A DNA stretch of 64,000 nucleotides. Origin: Fasciola hepatica (taxonomy: Eukaryota; Platyhelminthes; Trematoda; Plagiorchiida; Fasciolidae). A program made the position numbers and the translations under genes. Where the stretch lies: NCBI GenBank assembly GCA_948099385.1, contig CANUEZ040000113.1, positions 10,304,501-10,368,500 of the forward strand, read 5' to 3'. Of the stretch, positions 49,561 to 60,182 are shown piece after piece. The notes under the pieces were generated by a model. It was not told the origin of the DNA. It saw only the letters and a program-made list of their open reading frames with translations, and ran no database searches. Each line of letters opens with the position of its first letter. Position 1 is the stretch's first letter.

Positions 49561-50351
49561 CACTCGTGTGTCACGAAAAACAGTTAAGCCATACTTTGTG
49601 ACACAGAAGCCAGCCAGATCTTTTCAAACATACACAATTGCAATATGATTTGCACTTGTGTTGTCCATAAATTTTTATAAATGAGATTATTATTCCTGCG
49701 AAGATGATAAAACATCTCACCATGGGGGATTATGATGAATGATAATAACAATGCCAATACAAACAGATTTTTCTGCATTTTAGCATCCTTCAAACTGCTG
49801 AGTTAGAAATACACTGTAAAATTATTCACGTCTTGTAATCCAGTGTACTACCTGAAATCCTAATCAGTGATTTGAAATTTGGTGCTCGTATGTTTTGAAA
49901 TATTCTGTAATCTCTGTCTACTTGTGTGCAATTTAATGCATCCGTACTTGTTATAAAAACCGTCTGTTCGGTAGTTCTGACTCACCCCGAGAACCTACCA
50001 GTTAAGGTTGTACATACCGACATAGCTGTGGTACTGGCTTACTAAACATTACTAACGAATTTAGTTGCAATATACAGGTCTGAAATGAGTTTTCGGTATA
50101 CAAGCTGTATGTACGAACATAACCTTGAAACTTCAACACATCCGCAGCATAATTTTGCACAAATATTCTTAGTAAATGATGGTCAAACAGCAGTGCTGTT
50201 AACAGTCAATTCATGAAGAATAATACTCGATGACCAATCACGTTCCAATAATTAAAAGGAATATCCATAATTGGCAATCCAACACTAATATCAACACAAT
50301 CTAACTAAATTTCACCTTGATTAGTATTTTGATATTTGTGTATTTATTCAG

Positions 50352-50708
50352 TCTTATCTAAACCTCTCTGTTTTATGTTAACATCGGTGGAGCAAAATGT
50401 GATTTCCAGAGGGGCACTTTTCGACCCTCTGAGTGACCGACTAAACGCGAACACACAGATGTCACTTGGGTTACCGGACGATGAGGAACACCAACTGAAT
50501 CTTAGTTTTGCTCATACCCCTCACACGACGAATCGAAGATCTCATTGATACACAACGGAGAGTACCAAACGAAACAAAAATCGCTCTCCCACTGGCTTCT
50601 ACTAAGTCTGATACTTCTCAGAAAACCCGGGTGCTATCGGTCTCAGTTAGACTTCAGACTATTCAACCTCAGAGGAGCGACATGAAAGTCCGGAAGACGA
50701 AAGCTTTG
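50352..50708 (+). CDS. Candidate exons, unidentified protein (block X3)
   Basis: A strong acceptor (tgtgtatttattcag, AG at 50350-50351) opens a frame reading SRGALFDPLSDRLNANTQ, then LGLPDDEEHQLNL. A possible 34 bp intron, 50502-50535 (GTTTTG to cgaag, a weak donor), keeps phase into LIDTQRRVPNETKIALPLAS, and this second segment ends at 50708 before GTAAGA. It may continue block X, because the preceding Cys-rich exon has frame-compatible donors, though none is strong. No domain is recognised. Confidence 0.32.
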
Positions 50709-50710
50709 TA

Positions 50711-52489
50711 AGAACTGTGAACAAATGCTCAAGAATGCACAAATAAGTAAGTACGCAAAGTTCAACTTTTTCACTTATGAATCGCTAAATTTGGCTGGAT
50801 ATACTGATGCCAGACAAGCCTGAATATGTGTTTGCTGTGTCCAATTATATCAAAGAAACTCAAGTGGCAAGCTTATGGTAGTCATCACTGATCAATGTAT
50901 GACTTTGTAACTATCCGGCAGTAAACCGCCGTATTGGTGTTTCTCTAATATCAGTACTGACCCGAGTTTTTGGTTCGTGAATTTCCTATTGTTTGCCTGT
51001 TCAGATCGAACATGTCAAACTCCACGCAGAAGATCATTGACCCAGCATATTAAACCAGATGATTTACAGCAAACATAAACCTATGCATTCCTGTGCTTCA
51101 AGTTAGGTGGATATTGGATAAATTGGTATTGGAGAACCTCCTGTTTTGTGGCACCTTGGCAACCTATCAACATGTTTTGTGGTATGAATTAAAACGGGAA
51201 GCTTCACGTCCAATATGATGAGGTTGCCTGTAGAGCAGAAAATTCACAAATTGAGCAATCGTATTTTCGATGATCAACCGACGCAATCGTTGCTCAAGAC
51301 GTGACACGGGCATTTGTGAACACCAATCCTTCTCCAAAGCTTTCACTCGGCGAATCACGTTTTCGCATGTGGCTGTGTGCTCAATGCGGCAAAAAACGAC
51401 TGAAATTATGGCCCTAGATGGGTATATTGTTATCTGTGACATCCCTTCCATGAATAAATGGTTCCTCGTTGAGTATTCCAAAGGGATCAGCATATATTTC
51501 TGAAGTAATAATCACAGTGATCCTTGATCCGTGTGTCAGGTCAGTTCTTAGGGTATCGGTCGCAAATATATTTCGGTTTGACTTCGTGAATCTTAAGGAG
51601 TTTGGCGGATTTTGGGTGCATCCGGGTTGATTGCCAAAACAGTTGAACAGCTGATCTAACTGCTCAGTCGCTTACTTTTACAATTTTGATCCTCTTCTAG
51701 AGACAAGCTGATCGTTATCATCAGTCGACAATGCATCTCGAATACTGGGCTTGCCGCTATCAGAGTAAAGTCTACTCAATGAACTGCATGCACGGCCTTG
51801 TGCTCTGAATGACCGAGTGTAAGGAGGCGTCGGCTTATTTACCACTTGCAGCATCGTGTAACTTAGGAACGTACATGACCATATTAGTTAATCGTAGATA
51901 TTAGAACAAGGATATTTCCCCCTTCTTATATACTTCATATTTATTAGGTAACGTAAAAATGACTCAACATATATATGACCTGATACAAACTATCATCCGG
52001 TCATCTCCTTTACCTGTTCTGCGTGTTCCTTATCCTGCAACATATAAATAACTTGAACTATTATTTCAATTAGAAAAATTTGCATCGTGCTGTGAAATTA
52101 CCTACATTTACTGTGATTTGTAATTGGCTGAAAAACTAAAAACCAGCTATTCGTTTCTGAAATTCTGATGCACGTTTTACGAATTTGCTTCATTAGAACC
52201 TTTTCAGGAAGTTCCTTTGTAATAACTAGAAACAGAGCCAATATGCAACTGCAATTGATATTCCTTCACCATTTATATAACCACCAATATATATACACAC
52301 GTTTACATACTACTTACTATCAATATGAGCGGTTGCACATGCAGCCTCGTTGTTCGTTGGGTTAGCAATGACCCAGACACAAATTACTATGAGAAATCAC
52401 AGTTGTGATTCACTTATGGGTTCTTCAATGAAGAGTATCCATTCACACTCCAGACGATTCAAATTAGATTCTAGTTAACATGTGAAATC
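50711..52489. other. Unassigned sequence, open on both strands near 51.2-51.5 kb
   Basis: At 51167-51503 the minus strand is open for 108 codons (RRVKALEKDWCSQMPVSRLE). Two plus frames are also open, one of which reads VTRAFVNTNPSPKLSLGESR. All three look protein-like and cannot all be real, so none is called. The rest is AT-rich and featureless. Confidence 0.35.
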
Positions 52490-53460
52490 AGAGTGTACAG
52501 GTATGAGGGCGAGTACGCAGAGGAGTACCGGTTACGCACACCTGAAGAGTGGCAACAACCGCGAAACCGGTCATGTCCTTGCCGGGGGAATTTTGTCCAC
52601 GCGTTTACATACTGACAGTTCCGCATAAACTCACGCACCATAGAGTAAGGTTTCAGGACATTTCCACGCAGTACGGCGGTGACCAGGTTCTTTATGATAA
52701 GCAAATCAGTAGGCGTATGGTTTGGTGCATATATGGACAGATTCATTTCAGTGTTTTTTGTAACGTATGGAGATAATTTTGGAGTTATGTTCGCTTGCCC
52801 AAGGAATCCTGAAGATGGATGGGCGTGTGAGGTTATGTTTGACTGTCGAGGCACCTTCACTTAAGAATCACGTGTAAACCGTATACCCTTTAAATTGTGG
52901 AACGAAGGATACATCCTTACTCAAAATTATACATTGACGTGATAGTTTGAATTCGATATGATTTGGTGTTTGGATGATCAACGTGAAGCTCTGTCTTGTA
53001 TTTGAGTAACATATCAATTGAGGCAACCACGCATATCTACCGATGGTGCCGCGTCGATTGGCAATATTTATATATGCGAAACCTAGAATATCGATGAGAT
53101 TCATTTTTTACACAAATTATCAATTTGTCAATCTCACACGGCTCACCTAACACGGGATATCCCAACCACTCGGCATCGATCATCTATAAACCTGCTGTGA
53201 AGTCTTTGGGTTTAGGCCACCAGATTCTAGCTATTTGATTTACCAACGAAGAGCACCGAAATGACTTTGATGTCATGCTTTAGTGGGAGGTGCGCTTCGC
53301 ATCGTTAGGAATAAATAATCAGTCACAAGTATTGTGGAATCTCCAACATAAGGAGTTTTTTTCGATCATTTGAAAGAGGTAGACTGGTGAATGCCATATT
53401 GGTTGAATACGGACTTCTGCGCACGTTTATATTGTATGACTTTGTTCACATGTTTATGAT
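52490..53460 (+). pseudogene. BEL/Pao-related retrotransposon fragment (BEL copy 2)
   Basis: Read on plus, this is the reverse-complement counterpart of the minus-strand element at 5640-6590. The clearest shared blocks, given on the minus strand here, are AAGAACCTGGTCACCGCC near 52690, GGTTTCGCATATAT near 53075, and CAAATAGCTAG near 53230. Order and spacing are kept over about 900 bp. Because copy 1 leads into a BEL integrase C-terminus, this copy is placed in the same family; its own C-terminal end has diverged or been lost after about 53400. The conserved upstream portion was not matched to a named domain. Confidence 0.55.
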
Positions 53461-53855
53461 GTACCCTTGCGTACACTCAAATGTCTCAATATGCAGTGCT
53501 CAGATCATCATTAGTAAAATTTATACTTTCATTGATGCTAAATGGTAGTTGTTCGTAGCAAGAAGCGAAAGTTAGAAATTGAGCAAGTACTTAATAAATG
53601 TTACTCCTTTTCTAATATATGCAGACGCAAATCCGATACAACAGAGGAGTGTGTTGTCAATTTATTTCAATTATGTTTGTTCCATATTTATATCAGAAAT
53701 CACATACAAAATGGTTCGTGGAATAATGACCACGTTTAGGATCGAATGGAAATAAAGATATATACGTTGCAAGTGAGTAGTAGGAGATTAGATTTGTATA
53801 TAATATGATTCATCATGCAGCTTGAACGCTCAACTCACCATTGAAAACCATGGAA

Positions 53856-53900
53856 GCACTGTACAGCTGTTTCATCCTTGTTGGGAATCACCAGCAGTGC
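53856..53900 (-). ncRNA. Type I hammerhead ribozyme, nearly complete
   Basis: On minus, GCACTG (stem I 5' strand) is followed by CTGGTGA (core; canonical CTGATGA with A to G at the fourth base), then TTCC-CAACAA-GGAT (stem II with loop), then GAAAC (core). CAGCTG forms a minimal self-pairing stem III, GTA is the N-U-H cleavage triplet, and CAGTGC pairs fully with GCACTG. Cleavage would fall between plus positions 53862 and 53861. The very short stem III is characteristic of hammerheads in animal retroelements. The one core substitution, at a normally invariant position, would probably weaken or abolish cleavage. Confidence 0.72.
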
Positions 53901-53921
53901 ACATCCACCGAGCCCCCATGG

Positions 53922-53975
53922 GGACTCGAACCCGGGGTGAACGATTATGAATCGAACACCTTAACCGCAAGGCTA
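53922..53975 (-). promoter_or_regulatory. Internal RNA polymerase III promoter of SINE copy C
   Basis: On minus, an A-box-like TAGCCTTGCGG at 53975-53965 is followed, after 32 nt, by a perfect B box GGTTCGAGTCC at 53932-53922. The intervening sequence could form tRNA-like arms. This is a tRNA-derived SINE head, not a functional tRNA gene, because the acceptor stem does not close. Confidence 0.75.
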
Positions 53976-54431
53976 TCCGGGCTGGCCCTCAACGGTTTGT
54001 TGAACATCTACACTACATGATATAGCACCCTTCCGTCACTGGATTTTGAACGGTAACAACCCGCTTCCCACACAGCGATCGACTCCTATGATGGATGACT
54101 TCTCTGTAGGGGCCTAAGTACAACGAAGGCATTCCGTTATGAACAACCTACAGAGCTTGGTTATTATTTGCAAGTGAGTAGTACGTTGAGCAGGCAGTTG
54201 ATCCGACAGCATCTTGGTAAAGAGAAATAGGGATTCAAAGGAGGCGAAACTTCAATCGATGTCACTCCTTTTGATTCAAGATTAAGAAAAGGCAGGTGCA
54301 AATTTACAAATTGACGTTATGGTTCATATGAGACGTCTTTAATTTGAGGGAATACCTATTGACAAGACCTTCTCTTTACCTTGGATGCTCTTGCCGTGAA
54401 TGGGTTTAGATTTGAGAGATCCTATTTGCAG

Positions 54432-54653
54432 AAAGCGTGAAACGGGAAATAACTACACTCTTTGGATGCGACAAACATGGAGAACACCGGTATTTGCACC
54501 AGTGAGTTGGTGTTTGAAAGTACCTATATTCTGTCAAACTACTATTGCAATGGGTAGTGTTTGCATCATCCGTCAAAGGTACTAAAACCGTTTATTCGCT
54601 GAACTGTCTGCCTCAGTCACAAGGATCGTAGAAAGGGAAAATCCGCTGCATGA
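54432..54653 (+). CDS. Candidate penultimate and last exon of an unidentified gene (block V)
   Basis: The exon 54432-54501 has a good acceptor (tcctatttgcag) and an excellent donor, GTGAGT. It reads SVKREITTLFGCDKHGEHRY. A 115 bp intron ends at gtctgcctcag, and the last exon, 54617-54653, continues in phase with HKDRRKGKSAA and a TGA. The basic C-terminus could be a nuclear-localisation-like tail, but the sequence is too short to tell. It lies downstream of block X on the same strand and could be its 3' end, with the BEL and SINE insertions lying in the intervening intron. The function is unknown. Confidence 0.35.
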
Positions 54654-55289
54654 ACGACTTATAAATTACCGACGTTCCGACCACAGAGAATACGCCTTCC
54701 TTCCAAGAACACAAAGCACTGTCTGCTGCGGAAAGGGCATTCCCAGCGTTGGATAAAGACTCTGAATTAGAATATCGTGAATATCTCGTCTGACTGAGCT
54801 TGCAACAACTATACAGTCAGGGAGAAAAAAAAAGATTGATATTTGGTGCTGGATTGAGGATACCGCGAATTCATCCAACATTGTTATAGACACGGAAACT
54901 ATGACGCACTGCCCATGGAACAATAAGTACCACCGAGTTCATGGCAAAGGTATTTACCTCACCGCCTAGAATTTAACCCGACATAACCAAAAACGTTTGA
55001 AGTCATGTTAGACTGTGCACAGAAATTTGAGGATTCCTGGCTAACTCAGAAGTACTTTCAAGAACTAGACCTCACAACCAAACTAGTAGGTGTCCTTTTC
55101 AGATTCACTTGAGGCGTGTTTTCTGTAGTGGCTGATTTGGAGGAGATGCTCGTGTGTTCACCAGATGTGGGTCCACCCAAGCAGAATCGACTTTCAACAT
55201 ATGCTACTGAGAACGAAAGTAGTAGTTAAACCATGAGATCCGGCGAACAGATGTTTCTCATCCTCCGCTTGAGATGACGATGACCTATA
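54654..55289. other. Unassigned sequence
   Basis: A minus-strand frame of 85 codons at 54666-54923 has no recognised motif. No polyadenylation signal close after the TGA at 54653 is convincing. Confidence 0.35.
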
Positions 55290-57000
55290 GCTCGATTTGC
55301 TAAACAAAACTCCGAAAATGGTTCGTTGTTACGCGGAGTATCCGCACAAAGCTATCGACATACTCCCACTGCAATATGTGTAGTGTATCTATTGATGTGG
55401 ACGCCCGTACAGCCAATAAAATGGTCATGATTAATTTCAAAGTGCTTGCATGGAAAAACCGAGTAAAATAGCAGTTTAAATAGTATTCGCTCGACAGTGT
55501 GTCATCCACTGGCACAGTATTCTTCCATAATCTGTTCGCGGTTCAATCATATATATTTTTATTGGTCTCCTGGTTGGGTCTTATTCTATTGTAACAATCA
55601 TTATCATTTCATTGGTTGCCCTGGTTCACTCAGTCCCACTTCTAAGCAGCAATCTAGATCCAATATCAAATCCATCAAGGTAACTGGAAATTAGGGGGAA
55701 AGATAGAATGGGAGTATAATTTTGGCCGTTAGGTTGGTAAACTTCAAGTGTCACTTTCCATTTAACGTAGTCATATCTTCCTTCATATGATCATTGCTTG
55801 GATGGAACTCCTGGTCGTGTAACCCACTGTGGAGATCTTGTACGCTCCAAATGGCCGAATGCACTGGCCCGGCCTTCATAGACTTCCTTCCGTGCTACGG
55901 ACCGATCAAATAGTGGTGTTTATCCTATGAAGTTTATTGTAGTCTCTGGCCAGCGTTTGATCTCATGATTGCAATTATTTAATTAAAATGACTTTAATGG
56001 GCTGTCAGATAGAGATGGATGGAAATCCTTTCAGTTTGACCTGGGGGAATACATATTACCTACACTTATTTTGGGCATCTTCATTTGAGTGTATGCTGCA
56101 ACGTCGGATATAGTTCGTGCAACCTTCGATCATTTTGATAAGATATACTAGGTGAATTTGGAGAATCTTGAACAAGTCGGAAAATCTTATTTAGGTTCAC
56201 TGTTCCTCCATTTATTTTTCTATCCTTTTAGTGAAGGGCCTATCTGATTTGACAAGGAATCTTCACACTGGTATGGTGTCTTCCTTTCTAAATTATTCAG
56301 TTTCCTAACAGAGGAGCATTCTACTTTGCGTAATAAAATCCTAATGCACACCACGGTTTGATTTTACTTCAGGAAAAGTGGTGATCAGTTGGTAATAGAA
56401 GCAGACATTTCTAGAGAACAGCGTAGTCTCCTTCGTTTCTGAAAGTCAACGCCATTTCGTTTTTTCATTCGACATTTCGATATAAGCACGGAATATATGA
56501 ATACATGAAATTCGTCTTGTAATAGGGACACTGATCAGAAGTTAGGACACTGTTGAACAAGTTATTACCCACTCCCAATAGTCTCAATGTAGATGTGGTT
56601 GAGCTTTGTTACTCTTGCCTATACATTGCTAGATTAGTCAGAGAAAAACCTGTTTCAACAGTAAAATGACTGGAAATTCGGCCGCAGATCAGGTGTGAGA
56701 CAGTTGATCCACAGTTTGTTACCAGTTTTGATAACCTACGGTATCAGCTTTATCATTTTATCTTATTTTATTTATTTCTTTGTATTTCGTAATAATGGTG
56801 CAATATTTCAGAATGGACGGAGCGACCAATTATAGGCTACGAAATGGAGAGGCAGACGAGCGGCTACTTTATCAGCAACTATTAACAAATTTGGAGCTAC
56901 ACAAACAGTCAACACAAGGCGCACCTGTTTATCCCCATACCGGCGGAATTATGTTGTACCTGTCATGACATACACTCTTTTATCAGTCTGTAATCGGCCA
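55290..57000 (+). repeat. Repeat R3, copy b
   Basis: This is the second, uninterrupted copy of the repeat at 36450-38720, in the same orientation. Shared blocks include attgtaacaatcatta.c at 55589, ggttcactca nearby, gtgtcactttccatttaacgtagtc near 55750, gtttatcctatgaag near 55919, ggacactgatcagaagtta at 56527, and ggagctacacaaac at 56894. The right boundary is near 57000, where LINE coding sequence begins shortly after. Confidence 0.7.
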
Positions 57001-57099
57001 GTAGGAACTGACTTCACTGGTACCTCAATCTCTTGCGCCGGAGCTTTCATATTCTCATGCGGATCCGTAGTGGTACTTGTGGGAACTGCTCCCCGTTCG

Positions 57100-58500
57100 A
57101 AATTGTCTACGTCCCAACTGATCGATATTCCTCGCCAGTATATGATCAGCTGCGAAGAAAGAAAGGGCAGGCCTATAAAAATGAACAGAGAACACCAGTA
57201 AAATCCGAACAGCTTAGTCAGATCTGGAATTGAATACCTGAATGAAGTGAACGTTATTACCGTCCTAGGAAACATCCGTTGTCATGGCCTACGGAAAGCT
57301 TTGAAAACATCTATGTGGTAGTAACTGAGGGGACGGAAACACATTGATGTTGAAGGACGCAATCCTGATTCCAACCCAGTATCACAGACTACTTCCGCGC
57401 CAGTCTTCAACAAACTATTTCAGCCATTAACTGTTATTTTCCAACAGCAATAAAAAGTGAAAATAAACACAGTTCGTGAGCCAGATGGGCAATCACCTGT
57501 TGTACTCGTGGAGTGCGCTGACACCTCTTCGGTTCCACTAGCCAATATTCCCACTACTCACCAAGCTAGCGGGAAAATCCCTGACAATTGGGGACTGGCC
57601 AAGATCGCATCTGGTCCCAAGAAAGAACCCTGGGATACCGCCAAATAGTCGGCAAAGTTGTGATGATCTAATTGATTGACAGGGGTTTCATAATGTGGAT
57701 TACCTTGTAGTCTGTTGGAGAAGACGCAATAGAAATCTCATCGTTCATCACGCTCCACAGTTGACGCCGTAGCTTACATAGTTCGCTCAACAGCTTCCGC
57801 ATCAGATATGCAACATGAAACAGTCCGAATGGTGTTTTTAGATTTTAAACACATTTGGTTACTCTGATGGATCAACTTTCCTCCGTGATTAATGTTGACT
57901 GACACCTCTGCATGCTGATTTCGGACTACATCTCTGATCATGAACATTTCCCTTGTTTCAGTGGTCACAAGTCCTCTTCTCTTTCTTTTGACTCTAATGT
58001 ATTACGATGTGCAAGTTTTCTCCATTTTGTGTTCCATGGGAATTAATTGGCTGCGAATTCACCAATGATTTTATTCTAGGATGTGAATTGCCTGCACCCG
58101 AAGGAATTTCAAAAATCCACATCAAATTAAAGGAAGTTGTTTCCTGGCTCTCATCCCATTCCCTTGTACTTGAAGATTTTAAATGCCAGAATGTATTATT
58201 TTCCTAACGTTATACCGAGCCACATCGATCCCCCATTAACAGATTTCCTCTCCTATCTGCGGACAATGAACCTACACCAATATCGTCAAAGGTTGAACAA
58301 CTTGGTGGTACACTATCCGGTAATCGGTCGTGGTCCGTGCATTTTCCAGTGACGTTTTTGCAGAGTGGTAAAATATTCATTTTTCTCTCTCTTCGACGTG
58401 GATTACTTATGGCTTCGAATCAGTGGAATGTTGAACTTGTAACTGCATGTTTTCTTTCACAGTGGTTAAACTGTTCTCCATTTATTTAGACCTGGCCTGC
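57100..58500 (+). pseudogene. CR1-like LINE reverse transcriptase relic
   Basis: The plus strand encodes a non-LTR reverse transcriptase with frame changes. It reads AYKNEQRTPVKSEQLSQIW (linker before RT, about 57170-57230), REPDGQSPVVLVEC and then GKIPDNWGLAKIASGPKKEP (fingers, 57470-57640), a broken region at 57660-57960 with CFSGHKSSSLSF (the block before G-V-P-Q-G), then the palm box at 58058-58069. There the expected F-A-D-D reads F-T-N-D, followed by FILGCELPAPEGISKIHIKL. The thumb region follows (EVVSWLSSHSLVLEDFKCQN) to about 58210. The sequence then decays. It is not the same family as the minus-strand LINE at 22-24 kb. Confidence 0.86.
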
Positions 58501-60027
58501 TAAAGAAAGATTTACCTAAATTAGTTGACCCATAAAACACATCTCTGAGTTCAATGATGTATCCACATATACTCTCGTCGATACTGTCACTGATAACCGC
58601 TTTAATGCTTTCGGCGGGATTACTTGGTACACACATTATCCTTCACACCACAAAACTCTAAAAGTTGTTGTATAGCGTACACGAGCTCAAAGTTTCCACT
58701 TCCTATTTGCCTTCACTTTTGCTTATGAGGATTCTCCACTGGTGAATCATGATCGTCTGCTAGTTGATCCAGGGGAAGTCACTACGGACCTAGGGAACGG
58801 TTTATTGGGATGAAAAACTAACATAATTTTCACCCATTTGTGGATTGCGTATTTTATGTCAATAGATATAATTTATATACAAAGATATGATGTCAATGCT
58901 GAAAATTTACTCAATCGAGGGAATAAAGGTACTGCTGACTTAAAACAGTCGCTTTAGATAATGTTCGGCCCCGCCTTAATTTACCTTTGAGTACAACTGA
59001 GTTTTGTGATGATAAACAGTCCCACTTTCAGGTGATAAAACTCTCCCAAGGATTGGGTTCACCAGGCTGTCCCGAAGACTCTCTCACCACTATGTGCGCA
59101 TGTCTTTGTTGTCATCAGTGCAAAGTTGCATATCCGCACACATACAGCTACAAATACACACATCACAACTATCACTACATCATACCAATCAGTAAAGATA
59201 CTTCTCAAGTACGACGATTTACACAGAATATTATGAGAAACCCGTACTTTAAGGTAAATACAGGATTCGAATACGATCGAACCGTATGCATCCAAAGTGA
59301 TTGTGGTGTATTGGAATACGGTTGATTTGGTTCTGTTGATGAATCAAAGAGACCACGTTTCTTGCGGAGTACACGTGTTCTAATCTTGCACTGTTGGCAA
59401 GTAGATGACTATCAAAGCATTGTGCAAAAACACTGTTCCCGATTTCCCAAAAATAGACTCCTCGGTCTACGGTTTTACTAGATGGAGCCAGAGACGAAGA
59501 ACGCAGGATACTTAGCAATTCTGGACAGGCTCACCAAGGCATCATACTGTCTATTTTTAAGTGTACCATAAGAAATGTTTTCGCTCCCATTTATTTTATG
59601 TACGATTCAGTAAATATTGCTATTGTTGATACGAGCAGCGAGATAAAGGTAAAATTATGCAAAGATCTATCACCATATTCTTTCGAAAACTGGCTTGTGA
59701 CTTTACACTCTACTTGTGTTGTGTACTCCTCAAAATAGGGTATAATGCTTTTATTGTTATTGAGAAGAGCTTGAAATGAAAATATCCTGTAGAATGATGA
59801 AACCTGAAAAATGATTTGATGATTTTCTAGATTACTGTTCATTTTTATCAGTAATGGAGGATCAGATGACTTTGAGACCTTTCACAAACCGTCACTACCA
59901 CAGTCGTAATGATGCCACCTGGTACGACACAGGAATATTGTACCAAACATCAAGCCACTGAATCACAACAAGTAGCTAGAAGAGGCAACTATAACCCTTC
60001 TTGTGGTTTACCACTGTTTTCTAGCAG
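58501..60027. other. Unassigned sequence
   Basis: It may include the 3' tail of the LINE. A plus frame at 58987-59325 (112 codons) contains HTYSYKYTHHNYHYIIPISK, which reflects a cac/tac-rich tract and is not a domain signal. No repeats were found. Confidence 0.35.
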
Positions 60028-60182
60028 AGGTGAAACATATTTGTTGTAAGGAAGCAAATATGAGCTATCTAATTCAGTACACGAAAACTGTCGGATCTCT
60101 CTTGATTTATTTTCGCTCTTTTCGGCAAAAATCTCTCAAATCTCCATCGTTATGGGTTAGAGTGTCTTATAAGGCCAAATCT
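60028..60182 (+). CDS. Candidate internal exon, unidentified protein
   Basis: The acceptor ttttctagcag and the strong donor GTGAGT (at 60183) bound an open segment that includes EANMSYLIQYTKTVGSLLIY and FRQKSLKSPSLWVRVSYKAK. It ends in phase 0 and could join the segment starting at 62654. Two overlapping acceptors (AG at 60026-60027 or 60028-60029) are possible. The domain is unknown. Confidence 0.33.

Larger units (their letters stand above)
53765..54180 (-). mobile_element. tRNA-headed hammerhead SINE, copy C (best preserved)
   Basis: Read on minus, the order is: a 5' module (about 54140-54000), a tRNA-like head (about 53985-53915), a hammerhead ribozyme (53900-53856), and a 3' module ending near 53768. 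A second start of the 3' module (gcaagtgagtagta) appears at about 54163, 395-400 bp from the one at 53769, suggesting tandem units of about 400 bp. The internal A and B boxes imply transcription by RNA polymerase III. The whole design resembles the Schistosoma Sm-alpha SINE-like repeats, which are known to carry active hammerheads. It is clearly related to copies A, B and D. Confidence 0.82.

Noticed and set aside
53915..53985. A tRNA gene on minus
   Set aside because: The A and B boxes are present, but the acceptor stem does not close, and the sequence continues into SINE modules found at three other loci. It is the head of a SINE.
58987..59325. A 112-codon protein on plus
   Set aside because: Its middle reflects a cac/tac-rich tract. 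There are no splice borders and no recognised domain, and the minus strand is also open there.
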